From Caulobacter segnis (GTDB lineage Bacteria > Pseudomonadota > Alphaproteobacteria > Caulobacterales > Caulobacteraceae), in contig NZ_QFQZ01000010.1 of NCBI RefSeq assembly GCF_003243465.1, positions 1 through 64,000 of the forward strand: a stretch of 64,000 bases of DNA, written 5' to 3'. Under the pieces are notes generated by a model that was not told the origin of the DNA, did no database searches, and was given only the letters and a program-made list of their open reading frames with translations. Made by a program: the position numbers and the translations under genes. Shown in pieces: positions 55,873 to 64,000 of this stretch; position 1 is the first letter of the stretch; every line of letters begins with the position of its first letter.

Positions 55873-57048
55873 ATGACCACGACCCTCGCCAAGCCGGCGA
55901 TCCGCCCGGCGCGTCCCGAGTTCTCTTCCGGCCCCTGCGCCAAGCGCCCCGGCTGGACCCCCGAAAATCTCCGGAACGCCGTCCTCGGCCGTTCGCACCG
56001 CTCCAAGCTGGGCAAGGCGCGCCTGAAGGCCGCCATCGATCAGACGCGCGAAGTGCTGGAGGTCCCCGCCGACTTCCTGATCGGCATCGTCGCCGGCTCG
56101 GACACCGGCGCCGTCGAAATGGCGATGTGGTCGATGCTGGGCGCCCGCCCGGTCCAACTGCTGGCCTTCGAGTCCTTCGGCAAGGACTGGGTCACGGACG
56201 TCACCAAGCAACTGAAGCTGCCCGACGTCGAGGTGCTGAGCGCCCCGTACGGCCAGCTGCCCGACACCGCCAAGGTCGATCCGGCCAAGGACCTGGTCTT
56301 CACCTGGAACGGCACCACCTCGGGCGTGCGCGTGCCCAACGCCGACTTCATCTCGGCCGACCGTGAAGGCATCACCATCTGCGACGCCACCTCGGCGGCG
56401 TTCGCCCAGGAGCTGGACTGGGCCAAGCTCGATGTCGTGACCTTCTCCTGGCAGAAGGCCCTGGGCGGCGAGGGCGCGCACGGTATCCTGATCCTGTCGC
56501 CGCGCGCGGTGGCCCGCCTGGAAAGCTACACGCCGGCCTGGCCGATGCCGAAGCTGTTCCGCATGACTAAGGCCGGCAAGATCGCCGCGGACATCTTCGA
56601 GGGCGCGACGATCAACACCCCGTCGATGCTCTGCGTGGAAGACGCCCTGGACGCCCTGAAGTGGGCCGCCTCGATCGGTGGCCTGCAGGCCATGCAGGCT
56701 CGCGCCGACCAGAACCTGAAGGTCCTGGCCGACTGGGTCGCCAAGACCCCGTGGGTCGATTTCCTGGCCGCCACGCCGGAGATCCGCTCGAACACCTCGG
56801 TGTGCCTGAAGGTCGTGGATCCCAAGATCTGCGCCCTGCCTGAAGACGCCCAGGCCGACTTCGCCAAGAAGCTGGCCAGCCTGCTCGAGAAGGAGGGCGC
56901 GGCCCTCGACATCGGCGGCTATCGCGACGCCCCGGCCGGCCTGCGCATCTGGTGCGGCGCCACCGTCGAGGCTTCGGACCTCGAGGCCCTGACGCCCTGG
57001 CTCGACTGGGCCTTCGCCACCGTCTCGGCCGAACTGGCCGCCGCTTAA
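55873..57048 (+). CDS. serC: Phosphoserine aminotransferase (alphaproteobacterial type)
   Basis: 391 residues from ATG 55873. PLP-dependent fold type I enzyme making phosphoserine from 3-phosphohydroxypyruvate. The N-terminus EFSSGPCAKRPGWTPENL and the PLP lysine in TFSWQKALGGEGAHG are diagnostic of the SerC branch typical of alphaproteobacteria. It precedes serA with a palindromic repeat in between. Confidence 0.95.
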   Translation: MTTTLAKPAIRPARPEFSSGPCAKRPGWTPENLRNAVLGRSHRSKLGKARLKAAIDQTREVLEVPADFLIGIVAGSDTGAVEMAMWSMLGARPVQLLAFESFGKDWVTDVTKQLKLPDVEVLSAPYGQLPDTAKVDPAKDLVFTWNGTTSGVRVPNADFISADREGITICDATSAAFAQELDWAKLDVVTFSWQKALGGEGAHGILILSPRAVARLESYTPAWPMPKLFRMTKAGKIAADIFEGATINTPSMLCVEDALDALKWAASIGGLQAMQARADQNLKVLADWVAKTPWVDFLAATPEIRSNTSVCLKVVDPKICALPEDAQADFAKKLASLLEKEGAALDIGGYRDAPAGLRIWCGATVEASDLEALTPWLDWAFATVSAELAAA

Positions 57049-57057
57049 TTCGCGCCC

Positions 57058-57158
57058 TCCCTCCCCCTTGATGGGGGAGGGGCAGGGGTGGGGGTGATCC
57101 CCCGCCGCCTCAGCAAGCACCCCCATCCCAACCCTTCCCCCATCGAGGGGGAGGGGCC
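57058..57158. repeat. Palindromic C-rich/G-rich element between serC and serA
   Basis: Arms CCCTCCCCCTTGATGGGGGA and TCCCCCATCGAGGGGGAGGG are mutually complementary with minor mismatches, and each also folds on itself. It belongs to the same visual family as the elements near tilS, serA/VanZ, imuB and dnaE2. Confidence 0.75.
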
Positions 57159-57179
57159 CGATATCCGGAGACCAACTCC

Positions 57180-58760
57180 ATGACCGCTCCCCGCGTCCTC
57201 ATCGCCGACAAGCTCAGCCCCGCCGCCGTCGACATCTTCAAGAACCGCGGCCTCGACTTCGACATCAAGGTCGGCCTCTCGAAGGACGAACTGATCGCCG
57301 TGATCGGCGACTATGACGGCATCGCCATCCGCTCGGGCGCCAAGCTCGACAAGGACGTGATCGCCGCCGCGAACAAGCTGCGCGTCATCGCCCGCGCCGG
57401 CATCGGCGTCGATAACGTCGACATCCCAGCCGCCACGGCCAAGGGCATCGTCGTGATGAACACGCCCTTCGGCAACTCGATCACTACGGCCGAGCACGCC
57501 ATCGCCATGATGTTCGCCCTGGCCCGCCAGATCCCCGCCGCCGACGCCTCGACCCAGGCCGGCAAGTGGGAGAAGAACCGCTTCATGGGCGTGGAGCTCT
57601 ACGCCAAGACCCTGGGCCTGATCGGCGCCGGCAACATCGGCGGCATCGTCGCCGACCGCGCGCTGGGCCTGAAGATGAAGGTCGTGGCCTACGACCCCTT
57701 CCTGTCGCCCGAACGCGCCGTCGAGATGGGCGTCGAGAAGGTCGAGCTGGAAGACCTGCTGGCCCGCGCCGACGTCATCACCCTGCACACCCCGCTGACC
57801 GACAAGACCCGCAACATCCTGTCGGCTGAAGCGCTCGCGAAGACCAAGAAGGGCGTGCTGATCGTCAACTGCGCCCGCGGCGGCCTTGTGGACGAGGCGG
57901 CCCTGCGCAAGCTGCTGGACGACGGTCACGTCGGCGGCGCGGCCTTCGACGTGTTCACGGTCGAGCCGGCCAAGGAAAACCCGCTGTTCGGCTCGGACAA
58001 GGTCGTCGCCACCCCGCACCTGGGCGCCTCCACCAGCGAGGCCCAGGAGAATGTCGCCCTGCAGGTCGCCGAGCAGGTTTCGGACTATCTGCTGACCGGC
58101 GCGGTCACCAACGCGCTGAACAGCCCGTCGATCACGGCCGAGGAAGCGCCGAAGCTGAAGCCGTTCGTGGCCCTGGCCGAGAAGATCGGCGCCTTCGCCG
58201 GCCAGATGGTCGACTTCGGCATCAAGGCCATCGACATCGCCTACGAGGGCGAGGTGTCGAACCTCAACGTCAAGCCGATGACCTCGGCCGCCCTGGCCGG
58301 CGTGCTCAAGCCGATGCTGGCCGAGATCAACATGGTTTCGGCCCCGGCCGTGGCCAAGGAGCGCGGCATCACCGTCTCCGAGAGCCGCCAGGAAGTCAGC
58401 CCCACCTATGACAGCCTGATGCGCGTGACCATCACGACCGAGAAGGGCAAGCGCGCCTTCGCCGGCACGGTGATCGCCGGCGCGCCGCGCATCGTCGAGG
58501 TCAAGGGCATGGAGCTGGACGCGGCCTTCTCGCCGGCCATGCTGTACATCAACAACCTGGACAAGCCGGGCTTCATCGGCGCCCTGGGCGGCCTGCTGGG
58601 CGAGGCGGGCGTCAACATCGCCACCTTCAACCTGGGCCGCGTGGCCGCCGACGAGGACGCCATCGCCCTCGTGGGCGTCGACCAGGCCCCGGACGCCGCG
58701 CTGCTGGGCAAGATCCAGGCCCTGCCGCACGTCAAGGAAGCCCGCGCGCTGACGTTCTGA
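57180..58760 (+). CDS. serA: D-3-phosphoglycerate dehydrogenase
   Basis: 526 residues, the long form with intervening and ACT domains. Catalytic domain with NAD motif GLIGAGNIGGIVADRAL, active-site LIVNCARGGLVDEAAL and TPHLGASTSEAQ, and C-terminal ACT domain (MLYINNLDKPGFIGALGGLL). First step of serine synthesis; the ACT domain suggests serine feedback. Confidence 0.95.
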   Translation: MTAPRVLIADKLSPAAVDIFKNRGLDFDIKVGLSKDELIAVIGDYDGIAIRSGAKLDKDVIAAANKLRVIARAGIGVDNVDIPAATAKGIVVMNTPFGNSITTAEHAIAMMFALARQIPAADASTQAGKWEKNRFMGVELYAKTLGLIGAGNIGGIVADRALGLKMKVVAYDPFLSPERAVEMGVEKVELEDLLARADVITLHTPLTDKTRNILSAEALAKTKKGVLIVNCARGGLVDEAALRKLLDDGHVGGAAFDVFTVEPAKENPLFGSDKVVATPHLGASTSEAQENVALQVAEQVSDYLLTGAVTNALNSPSITAEEAPKLKPFVALAEKIGAFAGQMVDFGIKAIDIAYEGEVSNLNVKPMTSAALAGVLKPMLAEINMVSAPAVAKERGITVSESRQEVSPTYDSLMRVTITTEKGKRAFAGTVIAGAPRIVEVKGMELDAAFSPAMLYINNLDKPGFIGALGGLLGEAGVNIATFNLGRVAADEDAIALVGVDQAPDAALLGKIQALPHVKEARALTF

Positions 58761-58769
58761 GACTGATCG

Positions 58770-58890
58770 CCCTTCTCCCCTTGCGGGAGAAGGTGTCATC
58801 CGAAGGATGACGGATGAGGGGTTGCACGGTATCGCCAGCGCGACCCCTCACCCGGCCCTTCGGGCCACCCTCTCCCGCAAGGGGAGAGGG
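58770..58890. repeat. Palindromic element between serA and the VanZ-like gene
   Basis: Arms CTTCTCCCCTTGCGGGAGAAGG (trimmed: CCCTTGCGGGAGAAGG) at 58770-58793 and TCTCCCGCAAGGGGAGAGGG at 58871-58890 are complementary. It ends 19 bp before the next start and is open in the frame of that gene. Confidence 0.75.
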
Positions 58891-58908
58891 ATACCGCCAA
58901 GGCCTCGC

Positions 58909-59277
58909 ATGTCCCTGCCCGTTCCGCGCAAGATCAACCGGTTGGGCCTGGCCGTCTTTCTCGCCGCCGTCGCCTTCACGCTCTACGCGGCCCTGGCGCC
59001 CGGCGACGACTCCAAGGGCCTGATCCCGTGGGACAAGGCCAAGCACTTCATCGTCTTCTACGGCCTGACCTTCCTGGCGACCCTGGCCCTGCCCAAGAGC
59101 CGATGGTGGAAGATCGCGGTGGTGCTGCTGGGCTTCGGGGTCGCCATCGAGATCCTGCAAGGCCTGCCGATCATCGGCCGCGACGCCGATATCCTGGACG
59201 TGGTCGCCGACACCTGCGGTATCGGTTTCTTCCTCGGCCCGATCCTCGTGGCCCGCTGGTTCCTTCCCCAGGACTGA
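58909..59277 (+). CDS. VanZ-like membrane protein
   Basis: 122 residues from ATG 58909. Hydrophobic segments with the VanZ-family pattern PWDKAKHFIVFYGLTFLATLAL, IAVVLLGFGVAIEILQGL and RDADILDVVADTCGIGFFLG. VanZ itself affects teicoplanin resistance; most relatives have no known function. An in-frame extension upstream would be translated from a palindromic repeat and is rejected. Confidence 0.75.
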   Translation: MSLPVPRKINRLGLAVFLAAVAFTLYAALAPGDDSKGLIPWDKAKHFIVFYGLTFLATLALPKSRWWKIAVVLLGFGVAIEILQGLPIIGRDADILDVVADTCGIGFFLGPILVARWFLPQD

Positions 59278-59326
59278 CCCTCACCCGCGACACTCCATAC
59301 CTTGACTCTCGCCTTGCTTGGCGCGA

Positions 59327-59341
59327 GAACAAAAATAGAAC
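59327..59341. promoter_or_regulatory. LexA (SOS) box of imuA
   Basis: GAAC-AAAAATA-GAAC is the reverse complement of the alphaproteobacterial SOS box GTTC-N7-GTTC, with exact spacing. It lies 12 bp before the preferred imuA start and would be blocked by LexA until DNA damage. Confidence 0.9.
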
Positions 59342-59353
59342 ATGGAGTGTGGA

Positions 59354-60139
59354 ATGGCCGGATCGCGCGAGGCGCGTCTTGCGGCCCTGAGAGGCCGGAT
59401 CGCCGCGATCGAAGCGGGGACTCGGACTCCGACTCCGGTCCTGCCGTTCGGCGATCCAGCCATCGACGGCTGCTTTCCGGGCGGCGGCCTGCCGCTGGGC
59501 GCCTGGCACGAGGTGGTCGGCGCGGGGCTGGAGGGCGAGACCGGCGCGGCCCCGGCGGCCTTCGCCAGCCTGCTGATGAAGCCCCTGGTTGCGACCGGCG
59601 TCGTGGTCTGGGTGGCGCGGCGCAGCGACCTGTTCGCGCCGGGGCTTGCGGGGCTGGGCTTCCCCGCCCGGCGGCTGATCCAGGTCCGCGCCCGCGACGA
59701 GGCCGAGGTGCTGTCGGTGCTGGAGGACGCGCTGTCGACGGAGGGCGTCGCCGCGGCGGTCGGCGAGGCCGAGGCGCCGGACCTGACCGCCGGTCGCCGG
59801 CTGCAGTTGGCCTGCGAGAAGCGCGGCGGCCTTGGGCTGCTGCTGCATCGTCGTCCGTATGGCGGCCGCGCGGGGGAGGGGCCTCGGACGGTGTCCGGCT
59901 CGGCCTCGTTCAGCCGCTGGCGGATCGCGCCCCAGCCCAGCGGGCCGCCGCCCGACGACATTGGCCTGGGCCCGCCACGCTGGCGGGTCGAACTCAAGCG
60001 CTGCCGGGGCGGACGTCCCGGCGGTTGGATCTTGGAAGCGCAGGAGGCCGGCCATGGCCCGCATCCTTTCCGTCTGGTGTCCCAACTGGCCGATCACGAC
60101 GTGGCGCCGGCGGAACCCGGGTGGCGCGAAGCCGGGTGA
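59354..60139 (+). CDS. imuA: ImuA, SOS mutagenesis factor
   Basis: 261 residues from ATG 59354 (TGGAG upstream); an ATG at 59342 abuts the SOS box. RecA/SulA-like fold of the ImuA family: LPFGDPAIDGCFPGGGLPLGAWHEV, RRLIQVRARDEAEVL, and C-terminal PRWRVELKRCRGGRPGGW. Works with ImuB and DnaE2 in damage-induced mutagenesis. Overlaps imuB by 86 bp. Confidence 0.9.
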   Translation: MAGSREARLAALRGRIAAIEAGTRTPTPVLPFGDPAIDGCFPGGGLPLGAWHEVVGAGLEGETGAAPAAFASLLMKPLVATGVVVWVARRSDLFAPGLAGLGFPARRLIQVRARDEAEVLSVLEDALSTEGVAAAVGEAEAPDLTAGRRLQLACEKRGGLGLLLHRRPYGGRAGEGPRTVSGSASFSRWRIAPQPSGPPPDDIGLGPPRWRVELKRCRGGRPGGWILEAQEAGHGPHPFRLVSQLADHDVAPAEPGWREAG

Positions 60140-61709
60140 CACAGGCCCCCTCCGCGCCTGCGGCGCTCCTCCCCCGGAGGGGGAAGAAGTCCGCCGCTCC
60201 CCTTCTTCCCCCTCTGGGGGAGGAGGATGCGCAGCATCCGGAGGGGGCAAGTCGCCGTCCGAGCCCCCCCTCGCCCTCCTCGTCTCCGAACGCGGAACCC
60301 GCCGCCTCGCCGCCGTCGACGAGCGGGCGCGGGCCCTTGGCCTGTTCCCCGGCCAGAAGGCCGCCGACGCCCTGGCGCTGGTCCCGGACCTCGTCACCTA
60401 CGACCACGATCCCGCCGCCGACCGCGCGGCGCTGGAGGCGCTGTGCGACTGGTGCGTGCGGTTCTCGCCGGCCGTGGCGATCGACGGGGACGACGGCCTG
60501 TTGCTGGACATCACCGGGACCGACCACCTGTGGGGCGGGGAAGAGGCCATGCTGGTCGACCTCGTCGCGCGGCTGGCGCGCTGGGGCGTGCCGGCGCGAG
60601 CGGCGATCGCCGACACGGCCGGGGCGGCCTGGGGTCTGGCGCGCCATGGCGAGGACCTGGCCGTCGTTCCGCCCGGCGGCCAGCGCGAGGCCCTGGCCGA
60701 CCTGCCCGTCGCGACCCTGCGCCTGGACGAGGCGGCCGAGGCCCAGCTGCCGCGCCTGGGGCTGCATCGCGTCGGCCAGCTGTACGGCCTGCCGCGCGCC
60801 CAGTTGGCCAAGCGCTTTGGCCTCGCCTTCACCACGCGGCTGGACCAAGCCCTGGGCGCGGCGAGCGAGGCCCTGACCTTTCGCCGGCCGGCCACGCCGT
60901 GGTTCGACCGCCTGGCCTTCTTCGAGCCGATCAGCGCGCCCGAGGACTTGGCCCGGGTGGCCGCCGACGCGCTTGAGCTGATCTGCGCCCGGCTGGAGGC
61001 CGAGGGGCGCGGGGCCAAGCGCTTCGAGGTCGTGTTCCACCGCCTGGACGGGCAGGCCTTGCCGGTGCGTGCGGGTCTGGCGCGGATCGGCCGCGACGCC
61101 AAGCGGCTGGCCAAGCTGGTCGTTCCCAAGCTGGACAAGGTGGATCCGGGCTTCGGGATCGAGGTCGTCACCGTCCATGCCGCCGGGGTCGAGCCCCTGG
61201 CCGCCGTGCAGAACGGGCTGGACAGCACGGCGGGCGCCGGCCTCGACGAGACCCTGGCGCCGCTGATCGACCGGCTGGTCAACCGCCTGGGCGAGGCGCG
61301 CGTCTGGCGGGCCGATCCGTACGAGAGCCACGTGCCCGAACGCTCGGTGGTCCGCGCCGCGCCCTTGGACCCGCCGCCGACCGCGGCCTGGGACCCCGAC
61401 CGCCCGCGCCCGGTGCGCCTGTTCAAGCGCCCCGAGGCGATCACGGCCTTGGCCAAGGTGCCCGACGACCCGCCGGTGTCCTTCACCTGGCGGGGTCGGT
61501 CCCACCGCGTCCGCCGCGCCGAGGGGCCCGAGCGCATCGCCCAGGAATGGTGGCGCGCGGGCGTCGCCGAGGGCGAGACCGGCCCCGGCAAGATCCGCGA
61601 CTACTACCGCGTCGAGGACGAGGCCGGCGGGCGATACTGGATCTTCCGGCAGGGACTGTTTGGCGGCGACGAGGCGCCGAAGTGGTGGATCCATGGTTTG
61701 TTTGGTTAG
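60054..61709 (+). CDS. imuB: ImuB, inactive Y-family polymerase-like adaptor, with a repeat-encoded insert
   Basis: 551 residues from ATG 60054, chosen by AGGAGG six bases upstream and the conserved start RILSVWCPNWPITTWRRRNP. It is a Y-family fold without polymerase activity that bridges DnaE2 and the beta clamp. Residues about 31-65 are low-complexity (PPPEGEEVRRSPSSPSGGGG) and encoded by a palindromic repeat at 60145-60248. Family members run directly from the WRRR region to LALLVSERGTRRLAAVDERA. The frame is kept through the insert. The C-terminus ends WIHGLFG. Confidence 0.9.
   Translation: MARILSVWCPNWPITTWRRRNPGGAKPGDTGPLRACGAPPPEGEEVRRSPSSPSGGGGCAASGGGKSPSEPPLALLVSERGTRRLAAVDERARALGLFPGQKAADALALVPDLVTYDHDPAADRAALEALCDWCVRFSPAVAIDGDDGLLLDITGTDHLWGGEEAMLVDLVARLARWGVPARAAIADTAGAAWGLARHGEDLAVVPPGGQREALADLPVATLRLDEAAEAQLPRLGLHRVGQLYGLPRAQLAKRFGLAFTTRLDQALGAASEALTFRRPATPWFDRLAFFEPISAPEDLARVAADALELICARLEAEGRGAKRFEVVFHRLDGQALPVRAGLARIGRDAKRLAKLVVPKLDKVDPGFGIEVVTVHAAGVEPLAAVQNGLDSTAGAGLDETLAPLIDRLVNRLGEARVWRADPYESHVPERSVVRAAPLDPPPTAAWDPDRPRPVRLFKRPEAITALAKVPDDPPVSFTWRGRSHRVRRAEGPERIAQEWWRAGVAEGETGPGKIRDYYRVEDEAGGRYWIFRQGLFGGDEAPKWWIHGLFG
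60145..60248. repeat. Palindromic element inside the imuB reading frame
   Basis: Perfect 10-bp ends GCCCCCTCCG and CGGAGGGGGC, with inner complementary blocks CCCCCGGAGGGGGAAGAAG and CTTCTTCCCCCTCTGGGGGA. It starts 5 bp after the imuA stop and is translated as part of imuB. Confidence 0.85.
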
Positions 61710-61717
61710 CGCCGTAG

Positions 61718-61824
61718 GCCCCCACCGGACCTGCTTCGCAGGTCGTCCGCCCCCAAAGGGGGCAGAAGGATCACCTTCCTCCCCCTTTGGGGGAGGGGGA
61801 CCGGCGAACGCCGGTGGAGGGGGC
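61718..61824. repeat. Palindromic element between imuB and dnaE2
   Basis: Ends GCCCCCACCGG and CCGGTGGAGGGGGC are complementary with a 3-base bulge; inner hairpins CGGACCTGCTTCGCAGGTCG and CCCCCAAAGGGGGC are present. It is of the same family as the imuB insert and ends 5 bp before the dnaE2 ATG. Confidence 0.85.
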
Positions 61825-61829
61825 TCGTC

Positions 61830-64000
61830 ATGAAGAAACCCGCCTACGCCGAGCTCCAGACCACCAGCAACTTCTCCTTCCTGCGCGGCGCCTCGCACGC
61901 GGAGGAGCTGGCCATCGCCGCCGAGGCGCTGGGGCTGAAGGCTGTCGGCATCGCCGATCGCAACAGCCTGGCCGGGGTCGTGCGCGCCTGGACGGCGGCC
62001 AAGCAACGCCAGGTCCGGGTGCTGACCGGCTGCCGGCTGGACTTCATGGACGGGACGCCCAGCCTGATCTGCTACCCGAGCGACCGCGAGGCCTTCGCGC
62101 GCCTGACGCGCCTGCTGACCCTGGGCCAGCGCAGGGCCGAGAAGGGCCAGTGCCACCTGAGCTGGACGGATTTCCTGGACCACGCCGACGGGCAGATCGG
62201 CCTGATCGTCCCGCCCCGGACGCTGGACGAGGCCTTCGAGCGCGACCTGACCCGCATGGCCGGCGATCTCTCCGGACGGTCCTGGCTGGCGGCCAGCCGC
62301 GCCTACGCCGCCCAGGACCTGAAGCGGCTGGCCCGGCTCGACGCCCTGGGACGGGCGGCCGGCGCGCCGATCGTGGCCACCAACGACGTGCTCTATCACG
62401 GCCCTGAGCGGCGGCCGCTGCAGGACGTCATCACCTGCGTGCGCGAGCATTGCACGATCCACGAGGCCGGCTTCCGGCTGGAGGTCAACGCCGAGCGCCA
62501 CCTGAAGTCGGCGGACGAGATGGCCCGCCTGTTCGAGCGCTGGCCGCGCGCGGTCGAGCGCACCGTCGAGATCGTCGAGCGGATCGGCTTCGACCTCGGC
62601 CAGATCAAGGAGCAGTACCCCGACGAGCCGGTGCCGCCCGGCAAGTCGGCGATGCAGCACCTGACCGACCTGACCTGGCAAGGCGCGGCCTGGCGCTATC
62701 CGAACGGCGTGCCGGACAAGGTGAAGGCCCAGCTCGAGGAAGAGCTGCGGCTCATCGCCAAGATGGACTATCCCAACTACTTCATCACCGTGCACGACAT
62801 CGTGCGCGAGGCGCGGAAAATGGGCATCCTGTGCCAGGGGCGCGGCTCGGCGGCCAATTCCTCGGTCTGCTACTGCCTGGGCGTGACGGCGATCGACCCG
62901 ACCGAGCACCGCCTGCTGTTCACCCGCTTCATCTCCGAGAACCGCGGCGAGCCGCCGGACATCGACGTCGACTTCGAGCACGAGCGGCGCGAGGAGGTGA
63001 TGCAGTATGTCTATGAGCGCTACGGCCGCGACTACGCCGCCATCTGCGGGACGGTGATCCACTACCGCCCGCGCAGCGCCATCCGCGACGTCGGCAAGGC
63101 CCTGGGCCTGACCGAGGACGTCACGTCACTGCTGGCCGGCACGGTCTGGGGCAGCTGGGGCGATGGTTTGCCCGAGGAGCACCTGCGCAACGCCGGCCTT
63201 GATCCCACCGCGCCGGAGATCGCCCGCGCCGTGGCCCTGGCCACCGAGCTGCTGAAGTTCCCGCGTCACCTGTCGCAGCACGTCGGCGGTTTCATTCTGA
63301 CCAAGCGGCGGCTGGACGAGATCGTGCCGATCGGCAACGCGGCCATGAAGGACCGCACCTTCATCGAGTGGGACAAGGACGACATCGACAGCCTGTCCCT
63401 GATGAAGGTCGATATCCTGGCCCTGGGCATGCTGAGCGCCATCCAGCGGGCGATGGGTATGCTGCGGCAGGACCACGGCCAGGCCTGGCTGCAGGATCTG
63501 GCCGACATCCCGAAAGAGGTCCCCGGCGTCTACGACATGCTGTGCAAGGCCGACAGCGTCGGGGTGTTCCAGGTCGAGAGCCGGGCCCAGATGTCGATGC
63601 TGCCGCGCCTGAAGCCGCGCGAGTTCTACGACCTGGTCATCGAGGTGGCGATCGTCCGTCCCGGCCCGATCCAGGGCGACATGGTCCATCCGTATCTAAA
63701 GCGCAAGAACGGGATCGAGCCGGTGGAATGGCCCGCGCCCTCGCCGGAGCACGGTCCCGAGGACGAGCTGAAGGGCATCCTGGGCAAGACCTTCGGCGTG
63801 CCGCTGTTCCAGGAGCAGGCCATGAGCCTGGCCATCGAAGCGGCCAAGTTCACGCCCGACGAGGCCGACGGCCTGCGCAAGGCCATGGCCACCTTCCGCA
63901 ACCTCGGCACGCCGGCCGAGTACCGCGACAAGTTCGTCGAGGGCATGGTCCGGCGCGGCTACCAGCGCGACTTCGCCGAGCGGTGCTTCAAGCAGATCGA
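61830..64000 (+). CDS. dnaE2: Error-prone DNA polymerase DnaE2 (3' end outside window)
   Basis: The open frame from ATG 61830 runs to the window end without a stop (723 codons; the family is about 1080). PHP domain start YAELQTTSNFSFLRGASHAEEL, polymerase catalytic region GRGSAANSSVCYCLGVT and DIDVDFEHERREEVMQY with the Asp pair, and KATFRNLG-like finger region. It is a C-family polymerase that acts with ImuA/ImuB in SOS mutagenesis. Its start is preceded by the end of a palindromic repeat (GTGGAGGGGG), which may serve as ribosome site. Confidence 0.95.
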   Translation, partial: MKKPAYAELQTTSNFSFLRGASHAEELAIAAEALGLKAVGIADRNSLAGVVRAWTAAKQRQVRVLTGCRLDFMDGTPSLICYPSDREAFARLTRLLTLGQRRAEKGQCHLSWTDFLDHADGQIGLIVPPRTLDEAFERDLTRMAGDLSGRSWLAASRAYAAQDLKRLARLDALGRAAGAPIVATNDVLYHGPERRPLQDVITCVREHCTIHEAGFRLEVNAERHLKSADEMARLFERWPRAVERTVEIVERIGFDLGQIKEQYPDEPVPPGKSAMQHLTDLTWQGAAWRYPNGVPDKVKAQLEEELRLIAKMDYPNYFITVHDIVREARKMGILCQGRGSAANSSVCYCLGVTAIDPTEHRLLFTRFISENRGEPPDIDVDFEHERREEVMQYVYERYGRDYAAICGTVIHYRPRSAIRDVGKALGLTEDVTSLLAGTVWGSWGDGLPEEHLRNAGLDPTAPEIARAVALATELLKFPRHLSQHVGGFILTKRRLDEIVPIGNAAMKDRTFIEWDKDDIDSLSLMKVDILALGMLSAIQRAMGMLRQDHGQAWLQDLADIPKEVPGVYDMLCKADSVGVFQVESRAQMSMLPRLKPREFYDLVIEVAIVRPGPIQGDMVHPYLKRKNGIEPVEWPAPSPEHGPEDELKGILGKTFGVPLFQEQAMSLAIEAAKFTPDEADGLRKAMATFRNLGTPAEYRDKFVEGMVRRGYQRDFAERCFKQI

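Noticed and set aside
60136..60262. imuB as a broken gene because of the repeat
   Set aside because: The frame is continuous through the element and both flanks are conserved ImuB sequence, so it is an in-frame insertion.
59994..63062. 1022-codon antisense frame over imuB and dnaE2
   Set aside because: Shadow of two recognised genes; low-complexity translation with no family resemblance.

Overview
This is a high-GC alphaproteobacterial chromosome segment from a Caulobacter, close to C. vibrioides or C. segnis. The clues are the zauP-zapA pair, fba-pgk-gap, the imuA-imuB-dnaE2 mutagenesis cassette with a GAAC-N7-GAAC SOS box, yebC/ruvCAB followed by the tol-pal operon, and large TonB-dependent receptors (TBDRs). 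No phage, insertion sequence, CRISPR array, tRNA or rRNA was seen.

Positions 1-8200 hold a TBDR remnant (5' part missing or broken), then six tightly overlapping genes: sulfotransferase, Asp/Asn beta-hydroxylase-like enzyme, TPR-sulfotransferase, second beta-hydroxylase-like enzyme, FAD-dependent amine oxidase of the phosphonate-associated type, and phosphonoacetaldehyde hydrolase (PhnX). A PhnZ-like HD oxygenase converges on them. This accessory block is the best candidate for a little-described system: phosphonate catabolism joined to paired sulfotransferase/hydroxylase genes.

Positions 8200-18600 look like a phosphorus-scavenging block: Tat-exported phospholipase C, a PhnF-like GntR/UTRA regulator flanked by two identical 12-bp operators, an MFS transporter, a secreted endonuclease/exonuclease/phosphatase-fold protein, a DeoR regulator, a full TBDR and a histidine acid phosphatase.

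Positions 18600-33500 are mostly core genes: fba, pgk, gap, zauP-zapA, a candidate 6S RNA, the 5-formyl-THF cyclo-ligase gene, a YmdB-type phosphoesterase gene, ohr, yebC and ruvCAB. They are interspersed with two toxin-antitoxin pairs (one with a frameshifted toxin) and a miniature SEDS-like membrane protein.

Positions 33500-47600 hold the tol-pal operon (ybgC, tolQ, tolR, tolA, tolB, pal, cpoB), tilS, ftsH, a soluble hybrid histidine kinase, folP and a chemotaxis receptor. Positions 47600-64000 hold a GH127 glycosidase, thiD, PhzF, a membrane hybrid kinase, serC-serA with a structured leader, a VanZ-like protein, and imuA-imuB-dnaE2 (dnaE2 runs off the window).

A family of C-rich/G-rich palindromic elements (about 100-190 bp) recurs five times. 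One lies inside the imuB reading frame and one supplies the first codons of tilS.
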